Source: Hyphomicrobiales bacterium
GTDB lineage: Bacteria; Pseudomonadota; Alphaproteobacteria; Rhizobiales; Rhizobiaceae
Assembly (NCBI GenBank): GCA_900468065.1
Contig: UBTA01000083.1
Span: 33,675 to 97,674 of the forward strand
Direction: 5' to 3'
DNA: 64,000 bases
Shown here one piece after another: positions 35,163-45,543 of the stretch. Position 1 is the stretch's first letter. Every line of letters starts with the position of its first letter. A program made the translations under genes and the position numbers. Under the pieces are notes generated by a model. It saw nothing but the letters and a program-made list of their open reading frames with translations. It searched no databases and was not told the origin of the DNA.

Positions 35163-36533
35163 CTAAAATCCACCGATCAGCCAACCGGCAACTGCGCAGA
35201 TGGCGAGCGTCGCCACGACGCCGCGCTTGAAGAAAAACAACAGCACGGCTGCCAGAAGGGCCAGACAGAAAGCCTGTAGCTGGAACGTGTGCCAGACGGG
35301 AAGCGGCATGGAAATCGGCGCTGCCGCAAAGCGATCCACCCTGGCAAAGAGAACGTGCAGGCCAAACCAGACCGCCAGATTGAGAATGACGCCGGTGACC
35401 GCTGCGGAGATCGCCGAAAGCGCGCCTGAAAGCGCCCGGTTGTTGCGCAGGGTTTCAACATAGGGGGCGCCGAGAAAGATCCAGAGGAAACACGGAACGA
35501 ACGTCACCCATGTCGCAAGCGTCGCCCCGAGCAAGCCCGAGACAAGCGGATCGAGCCCCAGCGGTGCGCGAAAGGCGGCCATGAAACCAACGAAGGACAG
35601 CACCAGCACCAGCGGCCCGGGCGTCGTTTCCGCCAACGCCAGGCCATCCAGCATCTCGCCGGGTTTGAGCCAGTGATAGGTCTCGACCGCCTGCTGCGCG
35701 ACATAGGCAAGCACCGCATAAGCCCCACCGAAGGTCACCACGGCCATCTTCGAGAAGAACAGACCGATGGCAGTATAGACGGTGCCGAACCCAAACATCG
35801 CGCCGATGGCGATAAACGGCGCTATCCAGAGAACCAACCAGATGGAGAGAACCCGGAATGTCCGGCTCCAGCTTGAGGCGACATCCGGAAAGCTGCTGTC
35901 GATGACGGAAGGCCTGTCGGCAAGCGCCTGTTTTGCGGCCGCCGCCATGGCTTTTTCGCCCGTTGCCGGCTGCAGGCGCGTGGCAACGTATCCGGCGATG
36001 CCGGCGGCCAGCACGACGAGCGGGAATGGCAGATCGAAAAAGAACAGCGCTGCGAAGGCGAGCGCTGCGACGATCAGCGCAAAACGGGTTTTCAACGCAC
36101 GGCGCCCAACGCGAATGACCGCCTCGATGACGATGGCCAGCACCGTGGCCTTCAGCCCGAAGAACAGGCCAGTCAACCAATCGGTTTGCTGGAACAGCGC
36201 ATAGGCCGATGACAGGCCGAGGATGACGAAGAACCCAGGGAGGATAAACAGCAACCCCGCGACGATACCACCGCGCGTGCCGTGTAGCAGCCAGCCGATA
36301 TAGGTGGCTAGCTGCTGCGCTTCGGGGCCTGGCAAGAGCATGCAGAAATTCAGCGCATGCAGGAACCGGCTCTCGGAAATCCAGCGGCGCTCCTCCACCA
36401 GCTCCCGATGCATCAGCGCAATCTGCCCGGCGGGGCCGCCAAAACTCAAGAGCCCGATCTTCGCCCAGACTTTGTTGGCCTCGGCGAAGGACGGATGTGG
36501 TGGCAGAGACTGTATCTGCACCGCCTCATTCAC
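35163..36533 (-). CDS. chrA: chromate efflux transporter ChrA
   Basis: 456 residues with about ten to twelve membrane segments in two homologous halves. Each half has the CHR signature: GLLSFGGPAGQIALMHRELV in the first and MAVVTFGGAYAVLAYVAQQA in the second. PGPEAQQLATYIGW and ETTPGPLVLVLSFVGFM are the other paired hallmarks. It exports chromate across the inner membrane. The start is GTG 36533, and the chrB stop overlaps it by 8 bp, so the two genes are translationally coupled. Confidence 0.93.
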   Translation of the reverse strand: MNEAVQIQSLPPHPSFAEANKVWAKIGLLSFGGPAGQIALMHRELVEERRWISESRFLHALNFCMLLPGPEAQQLATYIGWLLHGTRGGIVAGLLFILPGFFVILGLSSAYALFQQTDWLTGLFFGLKATVLAIVIEAVIRVGRRALKTRFALIVAALAFAALFFFDLPFPLVVLAAGIAGYVATRLQPATGEKAMAAAAKQALADRPSVIDSSFPDVASSWSRTFRVLSIWLVLWIAPFIAIGAMFGFGTVYTAIGLFFSKMAVVTFGGAYAVLAYVAQQAVETYHWLKPGEMLDGLALAETTPGPLVLVLSFVGFMAAFRAPLGLDPLVSGLLGATLATWVTFVPCFLWIFLGAPYVETLRNNRALSGALSAISAAVTGVILNLAVWFGLHVLFARVDRFAAAPISMPLPVWHTFQLQAFCLALLAAVLLFFFKRGVVATLAICAVAGWLIGGF

Positions 36534-37359
36534 GGTCTTTGGCCTTCTTTGCGACGTGCTGCACCCATTCGTGCTTTTCCTGCGTGGCGTCGCGCGCCCA
36601 GCGATAGAAGGCGTCGTAGAGCGTCATGCCGGCTTCCAGCTGCTCAAGATCGTCGGCAAACATTCGCGACAGGCCGAGCGAGGCTGCGAGCAGGCCAGAC
36701 GCCTCGGGCACCAGATCGAGCCGGTCGGTGTCGGCGGCACGGACGATCAGCGCCAGACGCTGAAGAGCGGGAAATGAGAGACCAAATTCCTCGACCATCG
36801 TGTCGAACGTGCAGCCCTCGCCGCGATGGCTCCAGAACACTCCTTCCACATCGAACGGCGTCGCATTGAACCGGTCAGCAACGGCCTCGACTTCGGACGG
36901 GGCAACGAAGAGAAAGGATGCGGCGGGATCGACGAAGCGGCGGATCAGCCATGGGCAGGCGATGCGGTCAATCTTGGGGCGGGAGCGCGTTACCCAGACA
37001 GAGGCACCACCGGCATTTCCGCCAGGTATCGCGGCCGCCGGGACGAGCGGCAGGCCCGCAGCGGTCCAGGCTTCAAGCCCGCCTTCCAGGGTTTCCGCCT
37101 GAGCGCCGGCGTTTCGAAGCCAGGCGGCAACGCCTTCGCTCAGCTTCTTGCCCTTCTGGCAAACCACCACGACCCAACGGCCGCGATAATCCGCAGCCCA
37201 CTGCGAGGCAGAGGCAAAAGGGCGGCGCATGGATGCGGGAACAAGCGAGGGCAGTGCTGCGAAATCTTCGTCGTCGCGCACATCAATGATGACCGGTCCT
37301 TTGGAAGTTCCGGTCAGACGGACGAGTTTTTCAACGGAAATCGAGTTGTACGAGGCCAT
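36526..37359 (-). CDS. chrB: chromate resistance protein ChrB with N-terminal rhodanese domain
   Basis: 277 residues from ATG 37359, preceded by AAGGGACG. Residues 1-115 form a rhodanese-like domain with active-site cysteine C67 in VVVVCQKGKKLSEG. Residues about 130-277 are the ChrB C-terminal domain (SRPKIDRIACPWLIRRFVDP, FWSHRGEGCTFD). ChrB proteins sense chromate and are needed for full ChrA resistance. The rhodanese half replaces the N-terminal part found in classical ChrB and might provide sulfur or a reductase function. It is upstream of and coupled to chrA, and divergent from groES. Confidence 0.88.
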   Translation of the reverse strand: MASYNSISVEKLVRLTGTSKGPVIIDVRDDEDFAALPSLVPASMRRPFASASQWAADYRGRWVVVVCQKGKKLSEGVAAWLRNAGAQAETLEGGLEAWTAAGLPLVPAAAIPGGNAGGASVWVTRSRPKIDRIACPWLIRRFVDPAASFLFVAPSEVEAVADRFNATPFDVEGVFWSHRGEGCTFDTMVEEFGLSFPALQRLALIVRAADTDRLDLVPEASGLLAASLGLSRMFADDLEQLEAGMTLYDAFYRWARDATQEKHEWVQHVAKKAKDRE

Positions 37360-37505
37360 GATACGTCCCTTTTCTTTAAAGAGTGGACGCGAAATTCTGG
37401 CATGACGCCTCGTGGGGCGATCGCAGACCCCATGGCAACTGTTAAACAAAAAATAGCAAATCGAGTCAATCAGCGTTTCGATGAAAAATTCAAACCGTCT
37501 TCTTC

Positions 37506-37534
37506 TTGACTCACAAGACAGCCATCCTTATCTG
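37506..37534 (+). promoter_or_regulatory. heat-shock (RpoH-type) promoter of groESL
   Basis: CTTGAC at 37506-37511, a 16-bp spacer, then CTTATCT at 37528-37534. This fits the rhizobial RpoH pattern CTTGAC ... CyTATnT. It ends 9 bp before the CIRCE element and 94 bp before the groES ATG. Confidence 0.75.
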
Positions 37535-37542
37535 CAAGTCGC

Positions 37543-37569
37543 TAGCACTCAAGCAATAGGAGTGCTAAC
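37543..37569 (+). promoter_or_regulatory. CIRCE operator (HrcA binding site)
   Basis: CTAGCACTC (37543-37551), nine bases, GAGTGCTAA (37561-37569). It matches the CIRCE consensus TTAGCACTC-N9-GAGTGCTAA in all but the first base. HrcA repressor should bind here to hold groESL down without stress, combined with the RpoH promoter just upstream. Confidence 0.95.
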
Positions 37570-37627
37570 ATCCATCCATCGGGTCGCAAAGACGATCCGT
37601 GAAGTCATTTGATCGAGGGATTAGACA

Positions 37628-37924
37628 ATGACAAGCACCAATTTCCGCCCGCTGCATGACCGCGTCGTCGTGCGCCGTATCGAGGCCGAAGCTAAGACCA
37701 AGGGCGGCATCATCATTCCGGATACCGCCAAGGAAAAGCCGCAGGAAGGCGAAATCGTCGCCGTCGGCACCGGCACCCGTGACGACAAGGGCGCTCTCAT
37801 CGCGCTCGACGTCAAGGCTGGCGATCGTATCCTGTTCGGCAAGTGGTCGGGCACCGAAGTCAAGATCAACGGCGAAGACCTTCTGATCATGAAGGAAGCC
37901 GACATCATGGGCGTTATCGGCTGA
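37628..37924 (+). CDS. groES: co-chaperonin GroES
   Basis: 98 residues, standard length. [20 protein letters not shown] begins the fold, [15 protein letters not shown] is the mobile loop that contacts GroEL, and the protein ends [10 protein letters not shown]. Seven copies cap the GroEL ring during folding. A GAGGG ribosome site precedes ATG 37628. Expression is controlled by the CIRCE and RpoH elements upstream. groEL follows after 66 bp. Confidence 0.98.
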   Translation: MTSTNFRPLHDRVVVRRIEAEAKTKGGIIIPDTAKEKPQEGEIVAVGTGTRDDKGALIALDVKAGDRILFGKWSGTEVKINGEDLLIMKEADIMGVIG

Positions 37925-37957
37925 TCCAGCCGGTTTCCACCTTTCCACTTTCCATAA

Positions 37958-39634
<1,677 letters not shown>

Positions 39635-39692
39635 TAAGGCGTTTGCCTTGTTACGAATGACGACTTGAGTGCTTCCGGATTTCCGGAACAAG

Positions 39693-39723
39693 AAAGGGCG
39701 GGCCGCAAGGTTCGCCCTTTTTT
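39693..39723 (+). terminator. Rho-independent terminator of groESL
   Basis: AAAGGGCG (39693-39700) pairs with CGCCCTTT (39713-39720). The inner GGCC/GGTT bases can also pair around a GCAA tetraloop, giving a 12-bp stem, followed directly by TTT. It is 58 bp past the groEL stop. Confidence 0.88.
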
Positions 39724-40199
39724 GCTCGCGCACGGCGGGAAAAACCAGCTTGGCACCCCCGATCGCGCCAGATTTTTGAACCGGTTTCCGATTGCACCGG
39801 GGCAGATAGATGCAATCTTGAATATTTATCTCGGGCTGCAAAATATTTGTCACAAGCCCATTGAAGCGGCAGGAAAAGCAATTATAACAGCGCACCAAGT
39901 GAACCACAGATTCACAGGGATCCAAGCCCGGAAGAATTGAAGACAGACTATATCAATTTTTCCGCATTAACTGTTTACCCAACATCCCTTTGATCCCAGA
40001 CCATAAAGCCTGTAGATTTTCCTCGCATACATTTTTTTGTCTTGCCCATACAAGAAGCAAGACCTTGACGTTGAGCTTTCTATCTGTTGCAGCAAACTAG
40101 ACCTCGGGACTTATTTAAGATCCACTATAGCTATGCTGAAACATGGAAATAGTTTCTTGTGAACCGTTAGCGGGAAGAGACGAATGAATTTCGTACTTT
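39724..40199. other. AT-rich intergenic region with a possible leader peptide
   Basis: 476 bp with no convincing long gene and a lower G+C than its surroundings. Near the end, ATG 40184 behind CGGGAAGAGACGA opens a 14-codon frame (MNFVLCAQTGAGLV) that stops at 40226-40228, overlapping the start region of the next gene. It could be a leader peptide coupled to that gene. No promoter was identified with confidence. Confidence 0.4.
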
Positions 40200-40673
40200 G
40201 TGCACAGACCGGGGCCGGCCTTGTTTAAGATTGCAAGAACAAGCACGCCCCAGACACCCGGAGCGGATTCCTTTGCCCTTGGCGAAAGCGGGCAGGAATT
40301 GCTCAGCCAGTTCTGTTTTTCCGAAGGCTGGTCCGGAGACCTGTCGAACGGGCTTTTCCGGCTGGGCGAAAGAGCCGCGGCCATGCACGGCCTGCATGAG
40401 CCCGAATGCGGCCTGCTCAATCTGGTTCGCTGCTATGACAGTACCGATCGCAACCATGTGCTGGCGCTTTTCGAACAGGCCGCGACGACCTCATCGTCCT
40501 TCTGTTTTTCCACCACGATCATTCTGGCCTCAGGTCAGAAGCAGCCGGTCTTCTGCGTCGGTGAATCCGCAGGGCTGGAACAGCGCTATTCGGGATCGAT
40601 GCTCGGCGTCTTCTTCTTCCCCCGGTTCCAGCTGGAAGCCAAGGGGCGAATTTTCAATCACCATCATCAATAG
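40200..40673 (+). CDS. small PAS-like protein, paralogue of the one at 48083
   Basis: 157 residues if started at GTG 40200. A TTG at 40221 would give 150 residues and line up with the start of its paralogue. Neither start has a good ribosome site, and a short frame with one (ATG 40184) ends over the TTG. The middle (EGWSGDLSNGLFRLGERAAA ... GLLNLVRCYDSTDRNHVLAL) has the look of a single PAS domain: W-x-x-D-L-x-x-G, a helix, then a D-R-x-x-V segment. Over a 66-residue block I count 28 identities with the paralogue. No output domain is attached. It is probably a stand-alone sensor or interaction module. Role unknown. Confidence 0.68.
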   Translation: MHRPGPALFKIARTSTPQTPGADSFALGESGQELLSQFCFSEGWSGDLSNGLFRLGERAAAMHGLHEPECGLLNLVRCYDSTDRNHVLALFEQAATTSSSFCFSTTIILASGQKQPVFCVGESAGLEQRYSGSMLGVFFFPRFQLEAKGRIFNHHHQ

Positions 40674-40687
40674 GGAGCGGCTGGCGC

Positions 40688-41905
40688 CTATGGCAGCAGC
40701 GTCTTCAGGTCTGCCTGCGGGTCCGCAAGGATGGCGCGGTCGGGCGTCAGCCCCAGGTCGAGAAGCTTCTTGCCGGTGACATAGGCTTTGGCATCGTTCA
40801 GCGCATCGACGGCCACCAGCTTGCCGGCCGTGAAATACCAGACCGAAATACTGCCTTCGCGCTGTCCCTTGCGCACCACCGTCTCGTCATGACCGTGGCC
40901 AAAGCCGGCGATCTGCAGCTTGACGTCATACTGATCCGACCAGAACCAGGGCTTTGGCTGATAGGGTGCTTCGCCGCCGGCCAGGAGCGCTGCCACGGCC
41001 TCCGCCTGGTCGACGGCGTTCTGCACCGATTCCAGCCGGATGCGTATGTCTTTCCAGGGCAGCACGGCGCAATCGCCCATCGCATGGATGGCGGGATCGG
41101 ACGTGCGGCCGAAACAATCGACGACAATGCCATTGGCAACTTCCAGATCGGCTGCGTTTGCCAGCGCATCGTTGGCCGTCACACCGATACCGACGATCAC
41201 CAGATCGACAGGAATGGTCGAGCCATCGGTCAATTCCGCAGATGTCACCCGGCCATCCTTTCCGTTCAGCCGGACAAGGCCGGTGCCCTCGCGGATATCG
41301 ACGCCGCGCGATGTGTGAATGTCCTTGACGAGATAGGAAGTCGCAACCGACGCGACACGCTGCAGAATGCGGTCAGCCATTTCGATGACGGTTACATCCA
41401 GCCCGCTCGACCGCGCCACCGCTGCGGCTTCCAGGCCGATATAGCCGCCACCGATGATCAGCGCGTGTTTGCCTGGTTTCATTTCCTCGGCAAGACGGTC
41501 GGCATCGGTGAAATCGCGCACCACGAAGACGCCGTCGAGATCGCCGCCGACACTGGCCGGCAGTTTGCGCGGGGTCGAGCCGGTGGCAAGTGCCAGCACG
41601 TCGTACTCCAGCGTCGAGCCGTCGCTGAGGGTGACTGTCTTTGACGACCGGTCGATCGCGGTGACCGACGTGGAGAGGCGGATATCGATAGCGTGCTCAG
41701 CGTACCAGCTTTCCGGCCGGTAGAGCAGCCGGTCGAGATCCATTTCGCGCAGCAGGTATTTCTTCGAGAGTGGCGGCCGCTGATAAGGGTGGCTTGCTTC
41801 CGACGCGATGATCGTGATCGGGCGCTCATCCTTCAAGGCCCGCAGTTTCGCCACCAACGCAAACGCGGCCTGACCGCCGCCCACAACAACAAGTCTACCT
41901 GCCAC
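40688..41905 (-). CDS. ferredoxin reductase-type FAD/NAD-dependent oxidoreductase
   Basis: 405 residues, the size of putidaredoxin/rhodocoxin reductases. The FAD-binding GxGxxA motif is VVVGGGQAAFALVAKLRAL at the N-terminus, the NAD motif is ALIIGGGYIGLEAAAVARSSG near 148, and IHAMGDCAVLPW is the second FAD contact. The C-terminal reductase domain (WFWSDQYDVKLQIAGF) is typical. Such enzymes feed electrons from NADH to a 2Fe-2S ferredoxin for a P450 or Rieske oxygenase. Neither partner is nearby. It lies 109 bp downstream of the GST gene on the same strand. Confidence 0.87.
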   Translation of the reverse strand: MAGRLVVVGGGQAAFALVAKLRALKDERPITIIASEASHPYQRPPLSKKYLLREMDLDRLLYRPESWYAEHAIDIRLSTSVTAIDRSSKTVTLSDGSTLEYDVLALATGSTPRKLPASVGGDLDGVFVVRDFTDADRLAEEMKPGKHALIIGGGYIGLEAAAVARSSGLDVTVIEMADRILQRVASVATSYLVKDIHTSRGVDIREGTGLVRLNGKDGRVTSAELTDGSTIPVDLVIVGIGVTANDALANAADLEVANGIVVDCFGRTSDPAIHAMGDCAVLPWKDIRIRLESVQNAVDQAEAVAALLAGGEAPYQPKPWFWSDQYDVKLQIAGFGHGHDETVVRKGQREGSISVWYFTAGKLVAVDALNDAKAYVTGKKLLDLGLTPDRAILADPQADLKTLLP

Positions 41906-42014
41906 GTTTGTTCCACCCGCTGAGAAAGCTTCTTTTCCTCAGACCTAGCCTGTCCGCCCGAGTGTCGTCAACATGAGCGCCGTCAACAGGGGCGGACCGC
42001 AGGCAATGGGGCGA

Positions 42015-42722
42015 TCAGTCGCGCTTGGGAATTTCCATGCCCTTCTGGACGGCCGGGCGGGCAAGGGCCCGATCAACCCAGGCCGTGACATTGGGGAAGC
42101 TCGCATATTCCAGCACATCGGCAGCGCCATAGAATTTGCGGGCACCCTCGATCCAGGAATAGGTGGTGATATCGGCGATGGTATATTGATCGCCCATCAG
42201 CCACTGACGGCCCTCGAGGCGCCCTTCCAGCACGCCGAGAAGCCGCTTGGCCTCATCCCGGTAGCGCTCCATCGGATAGGAATTGTTGGCGACCTTATCG
42301 GCGGCGAATTTGAAGAAATGACCGAACTGGCCGAACATCGGCCCGACACCGCCCATCTGGAACATCACCCATGCCAGTGTCTGATAGCGCCCGGCGGCAT
42401 CGGCCGGGATGAGCTTGCCGGTCTTTTCGGCGAGATAGACGAGGATAGCGCCGGACTCGAACAGCCCGATCGGCTTGCCATCCGGGCCATTCGGATCGAT
42501 GATCGCGGGAATACGGCCATTGGGGTTGAGCGAGAGGAACTCCGGCGATTTCTGATCATTGGTGCCGAAGGAAATCAGGTGCGGCTCATAGGGCAGACCG
42601 AGTTCCTCAAGCGCGATCGAAACCTTCACACCATTTGGCGTCGGTAGCGAATAGAGCTGGATGATATCGGGATTTTTGGCAGGCCAGCGGGTGGTGATCG
42701 GGAAAGCACTGAGGTCGGCCAT
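42015..42722 (-). CDS. glutathione S-transferase family protein (YfcG/Ure2p-like)
   Basis: 235 residues from ATG 42722, behind AAGGAGTTCCTT. The frame upstream to 42857 is spurious. The thioredoxin-fold N-terminal domain (DIIQLYSLPTPNGVKVSIAL, NPNGRIPAIIDP, LFESGAILVYLAEKTG) and the helical C-terminal domain (MGDQYTIADITTYSWI) are both complete. The long N-terminal lead and TPNGVKVS in place of a catalytic Ser/Cys put it with the YfcG/Ure2p group, which shows disulfide-bond reductase or peroxidase activity. It is divergent from the parD-like gene. Confidence 0.88.
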   Translation of the reverse strand: MADLSAFPITTRWPAKNPDIIQLYSLPTPNGVKVSIALEELGLPYEPHLISFGTNDQKSPEFLSLNPNGRIPAIIDPNGPDGKPIGLFESGAILVYLAEKTGKLIPADAAGRYQTLAWVMFQMGGVGPMFGQFGHFFKFAADKVANNSYPMERYRDEAKRLLGVLEGRLEGRQWLMGDQYTIADITTYSWIEGARKFYGAADVLEYASFPNVTAWVDRALARPAVQKGMEIPKRD

Positions 42723-42897
42723 AAGGAACTCCTTGAGGTTGGAATTCGAATATAAGACAGTCGTGTCCAAAACGTCAGGGCGCTCAGCGGAATTTTTGGG
42801 TACATTTTTGAGGCGGCCCACAGAGACAGTCGCCGTACAGATTGCGTCCGGTAGCATTTTATCCTACCTTCTCTTAGACACACTCTGGAGCTATCTC

Positions 42898-43161
42898 ATG
42901 GTAGAGAAACTGAGCATCACGCTTCCCTCCGAAATGGTCGACGCGATCAAGAGCCGCGTCGAAGCCGGCTCCTACGCCTCGACCAGCGAGGTCATCCGCG
43001 AAGCGATGCGAACATGGCTACGGCTGGAAGAAGAATATGAAGAGCGGATCGAGGGACTGCGTGCCCGCGTGAAGCATTCTCTTGAAGACCCCAGACCCAA
43101 CTTGACTGGCAAACAGGTGCGGGAACGGCTCGACACGCTTTATGCGAAACACAACAGTTGA
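42898..43161 (+). CDS. ParD-type antitoxin
   Basis: 87 residues from ATG 42898, eight bases after GGAG. The open frame upstream to 42661 overlaps the GST gene and is not used. Residues 1-45 are a ribbon-helix-helix DNA-binding domain (KLSITLPSEMVDAIKSRVEA, STSEVIREAMRTWL). The charged C-terminal half would wrap the toxin. It is coupled to the next gene: its TGA overlaps or lies just before the ParE-type start. Such antitoxins repress their own operon. Confidence 0.85.
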   Translation: MVEKLSITLPSEMVDAIKSRVEAGSYASTSEVIREAMRTWLRLEEEYEERIEGLRARVKHSLEDPRPNLTGKQVRERLDTLYAKHNS

Positions 43162-43166
43162 CAGGA

Positions 43167-43487
43167 ATGCAGCGCTTTCCAGTGGAGTATCGCGCCGATG
43201 CTGTTGAAGATATCGAGCAACTGTTCAGCTATGTCCTGGAAACAAGCTTCGATACGGTAATAGCCGCCCGGTTCACTGACCGTGTCTTCGAGCGCTGTGA
43301 AAAAATTGGGGGTGCCCCCTTTGGCGGCGTATCGAGAGATGATCTCGGGCTTGGCATCCGTGTTGTCGCCTTCGAGCGGAAGGCTGTGATCCTCTACATC
43401 GTTCGCGATGAAACTGTCTGGATCACCAATGTTTTCTCCGGACGCCGCGATTACGCGGCCCTTCTGCATCAAACATTAAAGCAATGA
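43167..43487 (+). CDS. ParE/RelE-superfamily toxin
   Basis: 106 residues from ATG 43167. A TTG at 43158 overlapping the parD-like stop is an alternative. FPVEYRADAVEDIEQLFSYV, RFTDRVFERCEKI and the C-terminal KAVILYIVRDETVWITNVFSGRRD match ParE-type toxins, which in studied cases poison DNA gyrase. Together with the preceding antitoxin it forms a complete type II pair next to hisG, probably a recently gained cassette. Activity cannot be judged from sequence. Confidence 0.85.
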   Translation: MQRFPVEYRADAVEDIEQLFSYVLETSFDTVIAARFTDRVFERCEKIGGAPFGGVSRDDLGLGIRVVAFERKAVILYIVRDETVWITNVFSGRRDYAALLHQTLKQ

Positions 43488-43504
43488 CACCATCCGGCTG
43501 TAGG

Positions 43505-44203
43505 CTAAGCGACAGCCCCTTGCACCGCCTCGATGATCTTCGCAACCAGCGGATCGCCCGCGTGCTCGGCCTTGCGCGCCCGCACCAGGCAGGCCTCAGA
43601 TCGCAGCATGATGCCATCTGACAGGATCTTCAGGTGGTTGGCCTTCAGCGTCGAGCCTGTCGAGGTGATGTCGACGATAATATCGGCCGAGCCGGAAGCC
43701 GGTGCGCCTTCGGTGGCGCCCAAGCTTTCGACGATGCGGTAGAGCTGGATGCCGTGCTGGGACGAGAAGAACTGCTGGGTCAGGCGCCAGTATTTGGTGG
43801 CGATGGCCAGCCTGCGGCCATGACGGGCGCGAAAATCGGCGGCGACATCGCCGAGGTCGGCCATGGTATCGACATCGAGCCAGATTTCCGGAACGGCGAC
43901 GACGACATCGGCATGGCCGAAACCGAGCCGGGCACAGAATTCGACGCGGGCATCGGCTTCCGAAAGCCCCTCGCGGATCAGGTCTTCGCCGGTGACGCCG
44001 AAATCGATCGAACCATTGCCGATCTCCCGGGAGATTTCTGACGCGGACAGAAAGGCGATCTCGACATCGTCGAGACCTTCGACACGGCCGCGATAGGAGC
44101 GCTCGTTGCCGACGGCGACGATTTTCAGGCCTGCCTTTTCGAAGATGGCGGAAGCATCGTCCTTCATCCGGCCCTTGGAGGGCAGCGCGATGGTGATGGT
44201 CAT
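43505..44203 (-). CDS. hisG: ATP phosphoribosyltransferase, short form
   Basis: 232 residues, the short HisG that lacks the C-terminal regulatory domain and needs HisZ. It condenses ATP with PRPP, the first step of histidine synthesis. [28 protein letters not shown] and the PRPP-binding [17 protein letters not shown] are intact. Its ATG overlaps the hisZ stop by 4 bp (44200-44203), so the two subunits are made together. Confidence 0.96.
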   Translation of the reverse strand: MTITIALPSKGRMKDDASAIFEKAGLKIVAVGNERSYRGRVEGLDDVEIAFLSASEISREIGNGSIDFGVTGEDLIREGLSEADARVEFCARLGFGHADVVVAVPEIWLDVDTMADLGDVAADFRARHGRRLAIATKYWRLTQQFFSSQHGIQLYRIVESLGATEGAPASGSADIIVDITSTGSTLKANHLKILSDGIMLRSEACLVRARKAEHAGDPLVAKIIEAVQGAVA

Positions 44204-45339
44204 TGGGGGGCCTCCCCTTGTGGCTTGGCGAGCGCCTGTTCCATCCGGTCGAGCCAGAGCGCAAAGCCGACGGCCGGAATGCGTTCCTTGGCGCCCAAGA
44301 GCGTCATCAGCCGGTCGAAACGGCCGCCACCGGCCAGAACCGCCGGGGAGCCCTCGATGACGATCTCGAAGACCATGCCGGTATAATAATCGAGCGGACG
44401 GCCGAAGGCAGCGCGGTAGGTGAGCGCGTGCGCATCGACACCGGCATTGCCAAGCGCTGCGACGCGGGCATCAAACCGCGACAGGGCGCCATCGAGCGTC
44501 AGACCAGATTTTTCCGCAAACGCAAAAAGCGCTGCCGGAGCGTCGGCAAGCGGCATGTTCAGCGACAGGAATTCGCGCAGGACGGAAAGCGTACGCCCAT
44601 CGAGCGCGGTTTTTTCCAGTGCCCGCTTTTCCTTCAGCCTCGCTGCGATTTCCCTTGGGCTGCGGCTGGCATTGGTGGAATAGCCGGTCGCTTCCATCGT
44701 CTCGTCGAGATGGGCAATCAGCGTGGCCTCGTCGCCGGAAGTGAGCAGCGCCTCGATCTCGGCGCTCAGCCCCGTGACCGGCTGCGGGCTCGACAGCCGC
44801 GTCAGAAGGGTGTCGATCTGCGCGGGATTGCCAAAGGCGTGGATCAGCCGCTTCTGCCAGCCGGCCGGCAGGCCACAGGCGGCGACGACGGCCTCGAACA
44901 CCGATTGATCGCCCAGCGTCACATCAAGCTTCCTGCCCGGCAGGCGCGCGGTCAGGATCGCGATAGCATCGCTGATGGCGCGGGCGTCGGCGCTCGCCAC
45001 ATCCGTCTCGCCAAGGTCCTCGATACCGGCCTGGTAAAATTCATTCGCCCCTTCCCGCCGCTGGCGGAAGATTTCGCCGAGATAGGAATAGCGCTGCGGC
45101 GTGCCGGTGGCGGTCTCGATATGGCGCAGGCAAACGGGAATAGTGAATTCCGGGCGCAGGCACAGGCTCTTGCCTGTCTCGCTCTCGGTCATGAAAATGC
45201 GGCGGCGCAGGTCTTCGCCGGCCATGTCGAGAAACGGCTCGGCCGGCTGGATCACCGGCGTATCGACGCGCAAGGTTCCCAGCTGCTCGAAATCGGCCAG
45301 CAGATCGGCGGCAAAGGCTGGGAGGTTGATCAGGGGCAT
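44200..45339 (-). CDS. hisZ: ATP phosphoribosyltransferase regulatory subunit HisZ
   Basis: 379 residues from ATG 45339 ([14 protein letters not shown]). The frame upstream runs into a repeat element and is not used. It is a catalytically inactive histidyl-tRNA synthetase relative (motif II-like [37 protein letters not shown]) that activates short HisG and confers histidine feedback. It is coupled to hisG by an ATGA overlap. hisS lies directly upstream beyond a repeat element, so the three histidine genes run in one direction. Confidence 0.93.
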   Translation of the reverse strand: MPLINLPAFAADLLADFEQLGTLRVDTPVIQPAEPFLDMAGEDLRRRIFMTESETGKSLCLRPEFTIPVCLRHIETATGTPQRYSYLGEIFRQRREGANEFYQAGIEDLGETDVASADARAISDAIAILTARLPGRKLDVTLGDQSVFEAVVAACGLPAGWQKRLIHAFGNPAQIDTLLTRLSSPQPVTGLSAEIEALLTSGDEATLIAHLDETMEATGYSTNASRSPREIAARLKEKRALEKTALDGRTLSVLREFLSLNMPLADAPAALFAFAEKSGLTLDGALSRFDARVAALGNAGVDAHALTYRAAFGRPLDYYTGMVFEIVIEGSPAVLAGGGRFDRLMTLLGAKERIPAVGFALWLDRMEQALAKPQGEAPQ

Positions 45340-45354
45340 GGGCGGTACGCTTCC

Positions 45355-45543
45355 GAATATATTATGGAGGAATACCCCCCTCTGTCGGCGACGCCGACAT
45401 CTCCGCCACAAGGGGGGAGATTGTCCGCAACGCTGTCGCATCCCTTACCCCAGCCGATAAGCGGGCGGGGGAAAAAGATGATCTCCCCCCTTGCGGGGGA
45501 GATGTCACGCAGTGACAGAGGGGTGTGAACCATCCGCATACTC
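45355..45543. repeat. CCCCTCTGTC-ended inverted repeat element A
   Basis: The core has terminal inverted repeats: CCCCTCTGTC near 45376 on the left and GACAGAGGGG ending at 45523. Each arm continues into ACATCTCCGCCACAAGGGGG-like sequence of about 43 bp, so the two arms could fold on each other. The right border carries CCGCATACTC (45534-45543), also found at the border of element B (53845-54018). It fills the hisZ-hisS gap, and its right border overlaps the hisS stop codon (45542-45544). No coding capacity. It resembles a MITE or paired REP unit. Confidence 0.85.
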
